NCBI GenBank assembly: GCA_024275145.1
Contig: JAJRZR010000075.1
Location: 1-33,113, forward strand
DNA: 33,113 bases
Source: Deltaproteobacteria bacterium
GTDB taxonomy: Bacteria; Desulfobacterota; Dissulfuribacteria; Dissulfuribacterales; QOAL01
Direction of reading: 5' to 3'
Made by a program: the position numbers and the translations under genes. Numbering within the stretch: the first letter of the stretch is position 1; each line of letters starts with the position of its first letter. This document shows positions 1 through 8,361 of this stretch, piece after piece. A model generated the notes under the pieces. It was given only the letters and a program-made list of their open reading frames with translations. It was not told the origin of the DNA and made no database searches.

Positions 1-1
1 A

Positions 2-616
2 AAGGAAAACCTGCCCGGGGTGCCGGTTGTAACCTATGTAAATTCTTCGGCGGAGGTCAAGGCGGAAAGCGATATATGTTGTACCTCGGCCAACGCGGTC
101 CAGGTCGCCAAATGGACAAAGAGCCCTGAGGTATTGATGACACCTGACAGGAACCTGGCGATGTGGGTCCAGAGACATACCGATCAAAAGATCCATTTCT
201 GGCCAGGCTACTGTCCCGTGCATAACAATCTTACTGTAAGGGCAGTGGAGCAGGCCAGGCAGGAACATCCTGGAGCGGTATTGATGGCCCATCCTGAATG
301 CCCGCCAGAGGTTTTGGATATTGCCGATGTGGTTCGCAGCACCGGAGGTATGCTGGATTATGCCAAGAATTCTCCAGAAAAGCAGTTCATAGTGGCAACA
401 GAGGTAGGTCTCCTGTATCCGCTCAAGAAGGCAAGCCCCGAAAAGGAATTCTATCCGGCATCCCCTGAAATGATCTGCCAGGACATGAAAAAGACCACGC
501 TGGTAGAACTCCTCAAGGCGCTCGAGACAGAAAGTCCGGAGGTAAAAGTACCGGAGGGCATAAGGGTCAAGGCCTTGAGGGCGGTTGAGCGGATGATGGA
601 GGTGCCAAGGGACTAA
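2..616 (+). CDS. nadA: Quinolinate synthase NadA, 3' part (5' end outside window)
   Basis: The protein condenses iminoaspartate with dihydroxyacetone phosphate to quinolinate, in de novo NAD synthesis, using a [4Fe-4S] cluster. The frame is open from base 2 and about 204 residues are visible, against roughly 300 for the family, so about the first 100 are missing. The GTG at 20 is internal, because family-like sequence (ENLPG) precedes it. Visible landmarks are VNSSAEVKAESDICCTSANA with a cluster-ligand Cys, GYCPVH, the conserved AHPEC segment, and a C-terminal ICQDMKKTTL segment that fits the last cluster Cys. The gene runs convergently towards paaK. Identity is secure. Confidence 0.95.
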   Translation, partial: KENLPGVPVVTYVNSSAEVKAESDICCTSANAVQVAKWTKSPEVLMTPDRNLAMWVQRHTDQKIHFWPGYCPVHNNLTVRAVEQARQEHPGAVLMAHPECPPEVLDIADVVRSTGGMLDYAKNSPEKQFIVATEVGLLYPLKKASPEKEFYPASPEMICQDMKKTTLVELLKALETESPEVKVPEGIRVKALRAVERMMEVPRD

Positions 617-632
617 GTTCCCCCGTGCCCTT

Positions 633-672
633 GCCATATCGGAGGATAGGCGGGCTATCCTTGAGATATGGC
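633..672. terminator. Imperfect hairpin between convergent nadA and paaK
   Basis: The arms GCCATATC (633-640) and GATATGGC (665-672) enclose AGGATAG (643-649), loop GCGGG and CTATCCT (655-661). The stem has 15 pairs with one internal bulge region. No T run follows on either strand, so it is a weak candidate for a bidirectional terminator. The repaired 3' extension of paaK would read through it. Confidence 0.35.
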
Positions 673-748
673 TCAATGGTCCTGATTTCCACCGGCTTGA
701 TACGGCAAGAGATGCCCGTGACCTCTTTGAATGCGTTTTACATCGCTC

Positions 749-1924
749 TTATCCAGTTGTGGAGTGAGGTAGGCTTCCGGAGAATATCTCTTCGTTGATG
801 GCTATCCAAAGCTCCAGCCTGGTAAGGTAATCCTTGTCAGACAGGACCATCAGGAATGGAAGCCTCTTGCCACCTGCCCACATGGCAATGAGGTTACTCG
901 TGTCCGCCGGGTCGATCAGAACGCCGCGGATTGCCAGGAGTCCGTCTGTGCGCCCCCTGACCGGGGCCATTCTCCATGTCGTGCGACCGCATTCACAAGG
1001 CTCTATGTTCAACCTGGTAAGGTCCCCTGTCCGGAATCTGATCAACGGGTTTGATCTGGTGGTAACGGTAGTGATGGCCAGTTCTCCCCAATGGCCGGGC
1101 CCGAGCTGCTGGCCGGAACAGGGATCTATAACCTCCGGGATTATATGATCCAGGGAAAGGTGAAGGCCGCACTTGCAGGGACATTCATAGGCCAGGCCAG
1201 GGCCGGTTGCCTCCGATACCCCGTATCCGGCCCTGGTCTCCATATCCAAGCCCAGCTCTATTTCCCTCCGGGTTTCTTCATCGAGGGTTTCACCCACCAG
1301 TATGAGCCTCTTTAGTGAAAGACTTGCCAGGGGCAGGCCATTCTGGACTAGATGCCTCATCAGGTATCTGGCGTAGGAAGGAGTGGTTATCAAGACACTT
1401 GTCTTGAAATCAACCAGGACCTGGAGCCTAGTCTTGGTTGATAAAGGGTCTGGGGGAATTACCAGTGCACCCAGTGCCTCGGCTCCCTCCTTGAGATCCT
1501 GTCCCGGTATCGCCATGCCCGGATCTAGGCAAATTTGAACAATATCTTCAGGTGTTACGCCACAGGTAACTAGGAACCTTCGGGTCAGCCACTTGCGATT
1601 GTTCAGGTCCTGAGCGGTATAACCCAAGACTATCGGATTGGTCGATGCCGATGTGCCGAGGGTATGGATCCTTACGATGTCCCTTAATGGCACCGCGAAG
1701 AAGCCATAGGGATAATTGGAGGCAAGGTCTGTTCTGGAGGTGAAAGGAAGGGCCTTGAGATCTTCCATGGATCTGATCTCTTCCGGCCTTATCCCGGCCT
1801 CGTCCAGCACCTTTTTGTAAAATGGCATCCGTTCATATACCCGGTTTACCGTACTTTGAAGCAGCTCCGTGTGCCATTGCCGCCAGGCATCTTCAGGCAA
1901 ATATTCAACCTTGTCGTTTTCCAT
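749..1924 (-). CDS. paaK: Phenylacetate-CoA ligase / F390-synthetase family AMP-forming ligase, 3' end apparently frameshifted
   Basis: This is an adenylate-forming acyl-CoA ligase of the PaaK family (COG1541). Visible motifs are a Gly/Ser-rich loop in the unusual form HTLGTSASTNP, then AGYGVSEATG, the Cys-containing YECPCKCGLHLSLDHIIPEV, IRFRTGDLTRL, CECGRTTWR and RGRTDGLLAIRG. The open frame gives 391 residues and ends abruptly in SGSLPHSTTG. Removing one base in the CCGG at 777-780 and one in the T run at 736-739 (both on the plus strand) restores a PaaK-like tail: SEAYLTPQLDKSDV, then NAFKEVTGISCRIKPVEIR. That frame stays open to about 567. The gene starts 30 bases after livF and is probably co-transcribed with it. 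The substrate is unknown; linkage to a Liv transporter suggests an imported organic acid. Either two sequencing errors or a real C-terminal loss would explain the end. Confidence 0.85.
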   Translation of the reverse strand: MENDKVEYLPEDAWRQWHTELLQSTVNRVYERMPFYKKVLDEAGIRPEEIRSMEDLKALPFTSRTDLASNYPYGFFAVPLRDIVRIHTLGTSASTNPIVLGYTAQDLNNRKWLTRRFLVTCGVTPEDIVQICLDPGMAIPGQDLKEGAEALGALVIPPDPLSTKTRLQVLVDFKTSVLITTPSYARYLMRHLVQNGLPLASLSLKRLILVGETLDEETRREIELGLDMETRAGYGVSEATGPGLAYECPCKCGLHLSLDHIIPEVIDPCSGQQLGPGHWGELAITTVTTRSNPLIRFRTGDLTRLNIEPCECGRTTWRMAPVRGRTDGLLAIRGVLIDPADTSNLIAMWAGGKRLPFLMVLSDKDYLTRLELWIAINEEIFSGSLPHSTTG

Positions 1925-1954
1925 GGATATGTCCCCGCAGTTTCCCGTCTCCGA

Positions 1955-2695
1955 TCAGTGCCTCTGAGAGATTTCCTTATAATCCTTTCCCAGATAGGCC
2001 CTTCTAACCTCGCTGTCTTCGCTTAGCTCCGATGACTTCCCCTGAAGTATTATCCTACCGGTTTCAAGCACGTAGCCCCTGTTGGATATCTTGAGCGCCT
2101 TTTTTGCATTTTGTTCTACGAGTAAAATGGTTATGCCTCGGTTATTGAGGGTCTTTATGGTATCCATAATGGTATCCACGAGCCTTGGTGCAAGACCCAG
2201 TGACGGTTCATCAAGAAGCAGCAGCCTGGGATTTGCCATGATAGCCCTGCCAATGGCCAGCATCTGTTGTTCACCGCCGCTCAGTGTTCCGGCCATTTGT
2301 TCCCGCTTCTCATGAAGCCTGGGGAAAAGGCGAAAGACCTCATTGAGGTCCCTGGCGATGTTTTCTTCCCTGTTCTTGCCATGCCTATGGAAGGCACCAA
2401 GCCTGAGGTTTTCAAGTACGCTAAGAGGGGCGAAGATTTGCCTTCCCTCTGGGGCTTGGCTTATGCCGAGTTGCACAACCCTTTCCGGCCGCATTCCACT
2501 AATCTCATTGCCATCGAAAACGATGCTTCCACTTGAAGGCTTAATCAGGCCGGATATTGTGAGAAGGAGGGTTGTCTTGCCTGCTCCGTTTGCACCTATG
2601 AGACATACGGTTTCGCCCTCATCCACATGGAGCGAGACGTTTCTGATAACGGAAATCGGGCCATATTTCGTATGTAGGTTCCTTATATTCAACAT
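1955..2695 (-). CDS. livF: Branched-chain amino acid ABC transporter ATP-binding protein LivF
   Basis: This is one of the two cytoplasmic ATPases that power a Liv-type importer, 246 residues, normal family length. It has Walker A GANGAGKTT near residue 34, the signature LSGGEQQ, Walker B LLLLDEPSLGLAP and a VEQNAKKAL switch region. The segment SQAPEGRQIFAPLSVLENL is typical of LivF rather than LivG. It is transcribed divergently from livK-H-M-G and followed by paaK on the same strand, so the five transporter genes are split over two divergent units sharing one 308-base spacer. The upstream Shine-Dalgarno is weak (ACAGG close to the ATG). Confidence 0.95.
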   Translation of the reverse strand: MLNIRNLHTKYGPISVIRNVSLHVDEGETVCLIGANGAGKTTLLLTISGLIKPSSGSIVFDGNEISGMRPERVVQLGISQAPEGRQIFAPLSVLENLRLGAFHRHGKNREENIARDLNEVFRLFPRLHEKREQMAGTLSGGEQQMLAIGRAIMANPRLLLLDEPSLGLAPRLVDTIMDTIKTLNNRGITILLVEQNAKKALKISNRGYVLETGRIILQGKSSELSEDSEVRRAYLGKDYKEISQRH

Positions 2696-3003
2696 ACCTG
2701 TCTTGTTCTTTCACTTAGTTCCTAATGGCCGCCATGCAAAATTAGCCAGACAACCTCCTGGAGATGAGGGTTTGGTGTGATGCTCTGTAGCTTACATCTC
2801 AGGTAAAAACCGTTGGCTATGATACTTCGGTATACCAACACATGTTAAGCCAGGATTATTCCACAGCTATGGGCATGTTTCCAGGTCTTTTGTCCCGAAA
2901 TGGACATAAACAACGCATTTCCCATGCCATAAATGGGCTATCCTTGACAGTAGACGCTATTATCCTTAGGATGCCGCAATAAAATTTTAGGAGGCAAGGT
3001 GTT
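2696..3003. promoter_or_regulatory. Divergent livF / livK control region with livK promoter
   Basis: This 308-base spacer holds no gene. For livK a good sigma-70-like promoter is seen: TTGACA at 2944-2949, a 17-base spacer and TAGGAT at 2967-2972. A clear ribosome site AGGAGG lies at 2989-2994, nine bases before the ATG at 3004. A small inverted repeat, CCCAT/ATGGG, lies just upstream of the -35 box and could be an operator. No convincing promoter was found for livF. Confidence 0.6.
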
Positions 3004-4152
3004 ATGAAAAGATGTAGCTTGTATGTTTTGACAGGCCTTATTTTGACCTTTGCGATGTTTTTTTGCGTCCCTGCCTTTGGGGCCGACACCCTGAAGATTG
3101 GTTCCTTTCTGTCGGTCACCGGGCCGGCATCATTCCTTGGTGATCCCGAGCTAAAGACACTTCAAATGTATATCGATGAGATCAACTCCAAGGGTGGAAT
3201 CGAGGGGAAGAGGATAGAATTTGTTCATTATGACACCAAGGGAAAGGCCCAGGAGGCGAAAAAATACGTAACCCGTCTCATAAAAAAGGACCGGGTGGAT
3301 GTCATTATAGGTGGGACTACCTCTGGAAATACCCTTGCGGTGATCGATATCGTACAGAATGCCCATGTACCTCTCATCTCCTTGGCTGGATCGGTCAAGA
3401 TCATAGAACCCGTAAAGAAATGGGTCTTCAAGACACCCCATACAGACCGTATGGCCGCGGCAAAGATATATGAGGACATGAAAAAGCGCGGGATCAGCAG
3501 GGTGGCATTGATAACTGGTAATGGTGGCTTCGACAAGTCAGGCAGGGCACAGTGCCTGGCCCTTGCCCCCAAGTATGGCATCACGATCGTGGCAGATGAA
3601 CAATACGGCAATTCAGATACGGATATGACCACTCAGCTTACCAAGATCAGGGCCACTAACGCCCAGGCAATACTTAACTTCGGATTCGGTAAGGCCCCTG
3701 CAATAGTTACGAGGAACGTCCGCCAGCTAGGGATCAAGCTTCCTCTCTATCAGTCCCATGGGGTGGCTTCCAGAAAGTTCATAGAGCTTGCGGGAAAGGC
3801 GGCAGAGGGCGTAAGGCTTCCGGCCGCCGCCCTCCTGGTAGCCGACCTTCTGTCCGATTCCGATCCCCAGAAAAGGGTCCTGATAGATTACAAAACCAAA
3901 TACGAGACCAAATATGGTCCGGTATCGACATTTGGCGGGCATGCATATGATGCCCTTTTCATTACCCTCGGTGCGGTTGAGCGTGCCCATTCTATCGACC
4001 GAGCGAAGATAAGGGACGAAATCGAGAAGACCCACGGTTTTATTGGTACGGGCGGCATTTTTAATATGACTCCCAAGGACCACCTGGGCCTGGGATTAGA
4101 TGCCTTCAAGATGTTAGAGATCAGAAACGGCAGCTGGACCTTGGTCGACTAG
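3004..4152 (+). CDS. livK: Branched-chain amino acid type ABC transporter substrate-binding protein LivK
   Basis: This is the periplasmic type I solute-binding protein that delivers substrate to LivHM, 382 residues. The N-terminus has a basic start (MKRCS), a hydrophobic core to about residue 24 and a likely signal peptidase I site before ADTLKIG; no proper lipobox is visible. The mature protein begins with the family sequence LKIGSFLSVTGPASFLGD, followed by the hinge-and-ligand region GGTTSGNTLAV. The C-terminal part has FGGHAYDAL. AGGAGG lies nine bases upstream. The ligand may be a branched-chain amino acid or, given the nearby ligase, an aromatic or other carboxylic acid; sequence alone cannot decide. 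Confidence 0.93.
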   Translation: MKRCSLYVLTGLILTFAMFFCVPAFGADTLKIGSFLSVTGPASFLGDPELKTLQMYIDEINSKGGIEGKRIEFVHYDTKGKAQEAKKYVTRLIKKDRVDVIIGGTTSGNTLAVIDIVQNAHVPLISLAGSVKIIEPVKKWVFKTPHTDRMAAAKIYEDMKKRGISRVALITGNGGFDKSGRAQCLALAPKYGITIVADEQYGNSDTDMTTQLTKIRATNAQAILNFGFGKAPAIVTRNVRQLGIKLPLYQSHGVASRKFIELAGKAAEGVRLPAAALLVADLLSDSDPQKRVLIDYKTKYETKYGPVSTFGGHAYDALFITLGAVERAHSIDRAKIRDEIEKTHGFIGTGGIFNMTPKDHLGLGLDAFKMLEIRNGSWTLVD

Positions 4153-4491
4153 CCTGCCCAGAGACATGGCCTTCCAAACCTGGATCATACAGACTGCAAG
4201 ATTTCGGGTTTTTGCGGCAGGATTGCACATAACACCCGTAAGAGGTGACAAACAGGGGGCGTTCTCTCCCTTGTGGATGGGGGCATGGGGCCTTTTAGTG
4301 TAATAAAGGGGGAAACACCAGGTCTGATGTTCATCCCCGTATAACCTTTTACCGTGAGGGTACATCCCGCCCTTGGGCCGTGTTTTCATGTTCTGGTGGC
4401 GCGGCTTCAGGGTGTAGGGCCACATGAGGATTCAGAGGCTTGCAATGGTACATTACAGTGCTTGGCACCCTTTCTGTCGGTTGTGTCCAGG
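4153..4491. other. Long spacer between livK and livH, nothing recognised
   Basis: This 339-base stretch between livK and livH has no convincing gene and no strong terminator. The livH frame stays open upstream to about 4354, but that part carries no membrane or family-like sequence. The length is unusual inside a Liv operon. A leader, processing site or separate promoter is possible; none was identified. Confidence 0.5.
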
Positions 4492-5367
4492 ATGTTAGAC
4501 CAGTTATTACAGTTTTTGATCAGTGGGATAACCGTAGGTTCTATCTATGCCTTGGTAGGGCTGGGATTCGCCATCATATATAATGCCTCGGATGTGGTAA
4601 ATTTCGCCCAGGGTGAGTTTGTCATGATAGGAGCGATGAGTGCGGTCTTTCTCGTTGGAAAGGGTGTACCGTATCCCTTGGCTGTATTTTGTGCCGTAAC
4701 GATCACCATCATGGTCGGGTTTGCACTGGAGAAATTCGCCATAGAACCTGCCAGGGATGCGTCGGTAGTTACGACGATCATCATCACTATAGGTGCCTCC
4801 ATATTCTTGAGGGGGGCAGCCTTGCTGATATGGGGAAAGGATGTCTATGGCCTGCCACCGTTTACCGGTGACAGACCTATATCTGTTGGGCCTGCCACCA
4901 TGCTTCCCCAGAATCTTTGGGTAATAGGTGGAACCTTGTTGTCTGTGATGGCGGTGAAATTTTTCTTCGACCGTACCCTTACGGGTAAGGCGATCCTCGC
5001 CTGTTCCTTCAACAAGAAGGCCGCCTATCTTGTGGGGATAAACGTAAGGAAGATGCTTCTTATCGCCTATGGGCTCTCTGCCGCCTTGGGGGCAATTGCA
5101 GGCATACTCATAGCCCCCATCACATATACATCCTACGACGCCGGTGTCATGTTAGGGCTTAAGGGTTTTTGCGCCGCCATCCTGGGCGGTATGGGAAGCT
5201 CGATGGGTGCGGTAGCCGGTGGGCTTCTGCTGGGCGTGCTTGAAACCATGGGGGCGGGCTTCATATCCTCCGGATACAAGGATGCGATTGCCTTTGTGGT
5301 AATCCTGCTTGTACTGTTCTTCAGACCCAGTGGTATCCTCGGAAAGCAGGAGGCGGATCGGGTATAG
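4492..5367 (+). CDS. livH: Branched-chain amino acid ABC transporter permease LivH
   Basis: This is an inner-membrane permease subunit, 291 residues from the ATG at 4492. That start gives the family N-terminus MLDQLLQFLISGITVGSIYALVGLG; the upstream extension to 4354 looks non-coding. The conserved VVNFAQGEFVMIGAM segment, the LGINVRKM-like AYLVGINVRKMLLIAYG segment with its EAA-type loop, and GLKGFCAAILGGMGS are visible. About eight hydrophobic helices are expected. The ribosome site is poor (CCAGG directly before the ATG), so translation may depend on the upstream leader. livM follows after three bases. Confidence 0.93.
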   Translation: MLDQLLQFLISGITVGSIYALVGLGFAIIYNASDVVNFAQGEFVMIGAMSAVFLVGKGVPYPLAVFCAVTITIMVGFALEKFAIEPARDASVVTTIIITIGASIFLRGAALLIWGKDVYGLPPFTGDRPISVGPATMLPQNLWVIGGTLLSVMAVKFFFDRTLTGKAILACSFNKKAAYLVGINVRKMLLIAYGLSAALGAIAGILIAPITYTSYDAGVMLGLKGFCAAILGGMGSSMGAVAGGLLLGVLETMGAGFISSGYKDAIAFVVILLVLFFRPSGILGKQEADRV

Positions 5368-5370
5368 TCT

Positions 5371-6324
5371 ATGCGTCTGGCCGGGTTCTATCTGTTTGCC
5401 CTGTTTACAGGGATACTACCTGTGCTCTTCCCGGACAGCTATTATGTAACCGTCGTAGGTGTGACCATATGCACCAATATAATCCTTGCGGTCAGCCTCA
5501 ATCTTTTGATGGGATATGCAGGCCAAATATCCCTGGGCCATGCAGCCTTTTTTGGCCTGGGGGCCTATGCCTCCGCGATCTTGACTACAAGGTATAGTCT
5601 CGATCCATGGGTAGCCATGTCCATTGGCGCTGTTTTGGTAGGCATCTTTTCCCTTGTCCTGGCAAGGCCCATACTCAGGCTCAAGGGCCATTATCTCGCA
5701 ATGGCCACCCTTGGCTTTGGGATCATTATACACATCCTTTTCGTACAGATGGACAGTTTGACCGGCGGGCCGGACGGTATGTCAGGCATTCCGGTCTTGA
5801 GGCTGTTTGGGATCCCGATCGACAGTGATTTGAAGTGGTACGTGGTTATGGCCTCTGCTATGCTCTTCAGTATCTGGCTTTCGCTCAATATAGCGGATTC
5901 ACGTGCAGGTAGGGCACTTGCCGCCGTGCATGGTAGCGAGGCAGCGGCCCAGACCATGGGGGTGGATACGGCCAGGGTTAAATCACACGTGTTTGTCTTC
6001 TCCGCGGTCATGGCCGCCCTTGCAGGGAGCCTTTTTGCCCATCAGCAATCCTTTGTGAGCCCCGAGTCGTTCAGTTTTTTCTTTTCCATAGAGCTTGTAA
6101 CAATGGTGGTCCTGGGTGGCCTGGCCTCTACTTTTGGTGCAGTGTTTGGGGCCATTGTCTTGAGCCTTCTGCCAGAGTTTCTCCTGGTTTTCGAGGACTT
6201 CGAGGTTATTATATATGGCACCATCCTCATGGCCATGATGATATTCCTTCCCCAAGGACTTTTTGTAACCCTGAGCCGGAAACTCCATTGTATGTTTGCC
6301 TCAAGACTTCAGGGGACAAAATAG
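5371..6324 (+). CDS. livM: Branched-chain amino acid ABC transporter permease LivM
   Basis: This is the second permease, partner of LivH, 317 residues, highly hydrophobic. Family landmarks are LNLLMGYAGQISLGHAAFFGLGAYASA near residues 43-69, the LRLKGHYLAMATLGFG segment near 108-123, LTGGPDGMSGIP, and ELVTMVVLGGLASTFGAVFGA near the C-terminus. The ATG lies three bases after the livH stop and livG starts immediately after the livM stop, so the three are translationally linked. Confidence 0.95.
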   Translation: MRLAGFYLFALFTGILPVLFPDSYYVTVVGVTICTNIILAVSLNLLMGYAGQISLGHAAFFGLGAYASAILTTRYSLDPWVAMSIGAVLVGIFSLVLARPILRLKGHYLAMATLGFGIIIHILFVQMDSLTGGPDGMSGIPVLRLFGIPIDSDLKWYVVMASAMLFSIWLSLNIADSRAGRALAAVHGSEAAAQTMGVDTARVKSHVFVFSAVMAALAGSLFAHQQSFVSPESFSFFFSIELVTMVVLGGLASTFGAVFGAIVLSLLPEFLLVFEDFEVIIYGTILMAMMIFLPQGLFVTLSRKLHCMFASRLQGTK

Positions 6325-7131
6325 ATGGCCTGTGTTGAGGTGCAACATCTGGACAAATCCTTTGGTGGGGTAGCCGCTATCAGCGATCTCAGCTTTCAGG
6401 TCCAGGAGGATATTATATTCTCTGTGATCGGTCCGAACGGGGCTGGTAAGACCACGCTGTTCAATCTTCTCACCGGGCTCTACAGCCCTACGGGGGGGGT
6501 CATAAAGATCAATGGTAAAGGTATAACCGGCCTCAAACCCTATGAGATTGCGTCCATGGGGGTAGCCCGCACGTTTCAAAACCTTCAGGTGTTCATGAAT
6601 ATGACGGTTCTTGAGAACGTAATGGTAGGCTGTCATATGCGTTCAAGATCAGGACTGGTTGCAGGGGCGCTAAGGCTGCCTTCTGTTTTAAGAGAAGAAA
6701 AGCAGGTAAGGGAAATGGCCATGGAGGCCCTCGAGTTTTGTGATATGGCCGACCTTGCAGGACGTGACGCCGATTCGTTGGCATATGGATTGCTAAAAAA
6801 ACTTGAGATTGCCAGGGCCCTGGCCGCTGCTCCCGGGCTTCTTCTCATGGATGAACCGGCTGCTGGGCTGAATGACACGGAAACCCTTATGTTGGGCCGG
6901 TTGATCGAACGTATAAGTGAAAGGGGCGTTACCGTCCTTCTTGTGGAACACAACATGGGATTGGTCATGGGCATATCACACGAGGTGCTGGTCCTGAACT
7001 ATGGAAGGCTGCTTGCCCAAGGCAGCCCTGAGGAGGTTCAACGCAATCCAGAGGTCATAACGGCCTATCTTGGGGATGAAGGCCGGGAGATACCACATAG
7101 ACGCCTGAGCGGGTGTAATCGTCCGGGATAA
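6325..7131 (+). CDS. livG: Branched-chain amino acid ABC transporter ATP-binding protein LivG
   Basis: This is the second ATPase of the importer, 268 residues. It has Walker A GPNGAGKTT near residues 37-45 and the LivG-type GVARTFQNLQVFMNMTVLENV segment. The signature is modified to LAYGLLKKLEIARALA (usually LPYGxQRRLE). Walker B is LLLMDEPAAGLN, followed by VEHNMGLVM. The ATG directly abuts the livM stop codon with no gap. The last 25 or so residues (GREIPHRRLSGCNRPG) are a poorly conserved tail. Confidence 0.95.
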   Translation: MACVEVQHLDKSFGGVAAISDLSFQVQEDIIFSVIGPNGAGKTTLFNLLTGLYSPTGGVIKINGKGITGLKPYEIASMGVARTFQNLQVFMNMTVLENVMVGCHMRSRSGLVAGALRLPSVLREEKQVREMAMEALEFCDMADLAGRDADSLAYGLLKKLEIARALAAAPGLLLMDEPAAGLNDTETLMLGRLIERISERGVTVLLVEHNMGLVMGISHEVLVLNYGRLLAQGSPEEVQRNPEVITAYLGDEGREIPHRRLSGCNRPG

Positions 7132-7280
7132 GTGCTTGACTGTGATCCCATGGCCGGTTTATCGTATTTTTACCGTTCTTTGGGGGTACGGTGTCAATGG
7201 TACGGGGGCACAGGGGAGTATAGAGGGATATGTTTTATACAGGATGATCTTGGGCATATCACGTTTAAAAGGAGATATCT

Positions 7281-7619
7281 TTGCAGGGACGAGGTGTTAA
7301 GAGGGCTGTGCGATATGGCGCTTCCTCCCACCAATCGAGATCCAGGTTAAAATTTTGGCTTGTCGTATGCGTGATGCTCGGCATGATGTTCTGGGACATC
7401 GCCGGGCCATATGGTATTTGGAAGCTCTACAGGCTGGAGGTGCAACGCCAGGAATTATACCAAAAAAATGTGGAGCTGGTAAAACTGAATACGAAACTCA
7501 GAAATAATCTCGCCCGGTTGGAACATGACAGGCAGTACCAGGAAGAGGTGGTGCGGAAGGAGCTTGGCTGGGTCAGGGATGGAGAGATACTTTATCAGTT
7601 CGTCGGGAAAGACAAGTAG
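7281..7619 (+). CDS. ftsB: FtsB/DivIC-like septum formation initiator protein
   Basis: This is a small bitopic division protein, 112 residues. It has a basic N-terminus, one membrane helix at about 24-45, a coiled coil at about 50-88 rich in Leu, Glu and Lys, and the DivIC-family end VVRKELGWVRDGEILYQF. By family it would act in the FtsBLQ-type divisome subcomplex. The start is TTG at 7281, supported by AAAGGAGA at 7267-7274 with a six-base spacer; no ATG is better placed. A weak promoter (TTGACT at 7136-7141, TATCGT near 7160) lies after livG. Two small genes follow with spacers of only three bases. Confidence 0.82.
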   Translation: MQGRGVKRAVRYGASSHQSRSRLKFWLVVCVMLGMMFWDIAGPYGIWKLYRLEVQRQELYQKNVELVKLNTKLRNNLARLEHDRQYQEEVVRKELGWVRDGEILYQFVGKDK

Positions 7620-7622
7620 AAC

Positions 7623-7847
7623 GTGTTTAAGGTAAAGGATATACAGGAATTTAAGGACTACCTCTCCAGCGGGCGTTGGGAGGAGGACTTTGACTACCGG
7701 ACAGCCGATGGCCAGGCCGAAATGCTGGATTTTATAGAGGCCTTGTTCGAGTTGTGCGAGCTGGCTGACAAGATACTTACCAGGAAGTTATACAAGAATA
7801 TGATGGGAGATGAGTTCGATGAACATGGCCAGGAATCAGATGGTTAG
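7623..7847 (+). CDS. Small acidic protein of unknown function
   Basis: This 74-residue protein is not recognised. It is strongly acidic (many Asp and Glu) and looks mainly helical, with DFIEALFELCELADKILTRKLYKNMM in the middle and an acidic hydrophilic tail. The start is GTG at 7623, three bases after the ftsB-like stop, with no clear ribosome site, so translational coupling is likely. It lacks a signal peptide or membrane segment. The short uninterrupted spacing to both neighbours is the main reason to accept it as a gene. Confidence 0.6.
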   Translation: MFKVKDIQEFKDYLSSGRWEEDFDYRTADGQAEMLDFIEALFELCELADKILTRKLYKNMMGDEFDEHGQESDG

Positions 7848-7850
7848 ATC

Positions 7851-8225
7851 ATGATAAGAGTGCATACCCACCTCAAGTATGCCAGGTTTCATCTCCAGGA
7901 ATGCGAGGCGGCATTGGAGGAAGAGAATTTTGAAGGCTGCCTTGTCCGTGCTTCGGATGTCCGGGTCAACCTGATCAAGGCCTTGGCCGAGGCCTTACCA
8001 GGGGTGAGGCAGGATCTTTTTTCAATGGATGAGAAGACCTTGGCCAGCACCGTTGAGGATCTCTCCCAGGGGACCATTACAGGCAAAGAGGTATCGGGGG
8101 CCATCTTCAGATTACGTAATTGCTGCGAAAAGAGTCGGAGCCAGGTGGGGCGAACGGAGGCCGAGGGGGCCCTCGTTCGGGCTGGTGAGGCCTTTCGCCT
8201 GGTGCATGACCTTCTATCTTTCTGA
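7851..8225 (+). CDS. All-helical protein of unknown function
   Basis: This 124-residue protein is not recognised with confidence. It looks all-alpha, and the first 45 residues (HLKYARFHLQECEAALEEENFEGCLVRAS and on) resemble the helix pattern of HEPN-type or four-helix proteins, but the HEPN catalytic Rx4-6H motif is absent. It starts with ATG three bases after the preceding 74-residue gene and would be the last gene of the ftsB-like unit. It converges on aat. No function is assigned. Confidence 0.65.
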   Translation: MIRVHTHLKYARFHLQECEAALEEENFEGCLVRASDVRVNLIKALAEALPGVRQDLFSMDEKTLASTVEDLSQGTITGKEVSGAIFRLRNCCEKSRSQVGRTEAEGALVRAGEAFRLVHDLLSF

Positions 8226-8361
8226 TTCTGGGTCGCTCCTCCCCTTTGCCCGCGCCAAAACAGGTGGTCGGCTTGTCCAGGCCGTAACGTATGCAGGCCA
8301 GGGTGTTTCAGGAATCCCTTCCCAGTAGGTTTAGGGATAGGGTGGCCAGTGACGGGTTCAC

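Noticed and set aside
834-1148. Plus-strand frame opposite paaK
   Set aside because: It is a shadow of the minus-strand ligase gene, whose motifs are clear.
4354-4491. N-terminal extension of livH by 46 residues
   Set aside because: It is Cys- and His-rich, without family or membrane character; the LivH N-terminus starts at 4492.
7132-7350. 72-codon frame right after livG
   Set aside because: It has no ribosome site, odd composition and overlaps the ftsB-like gene, which has a good site.
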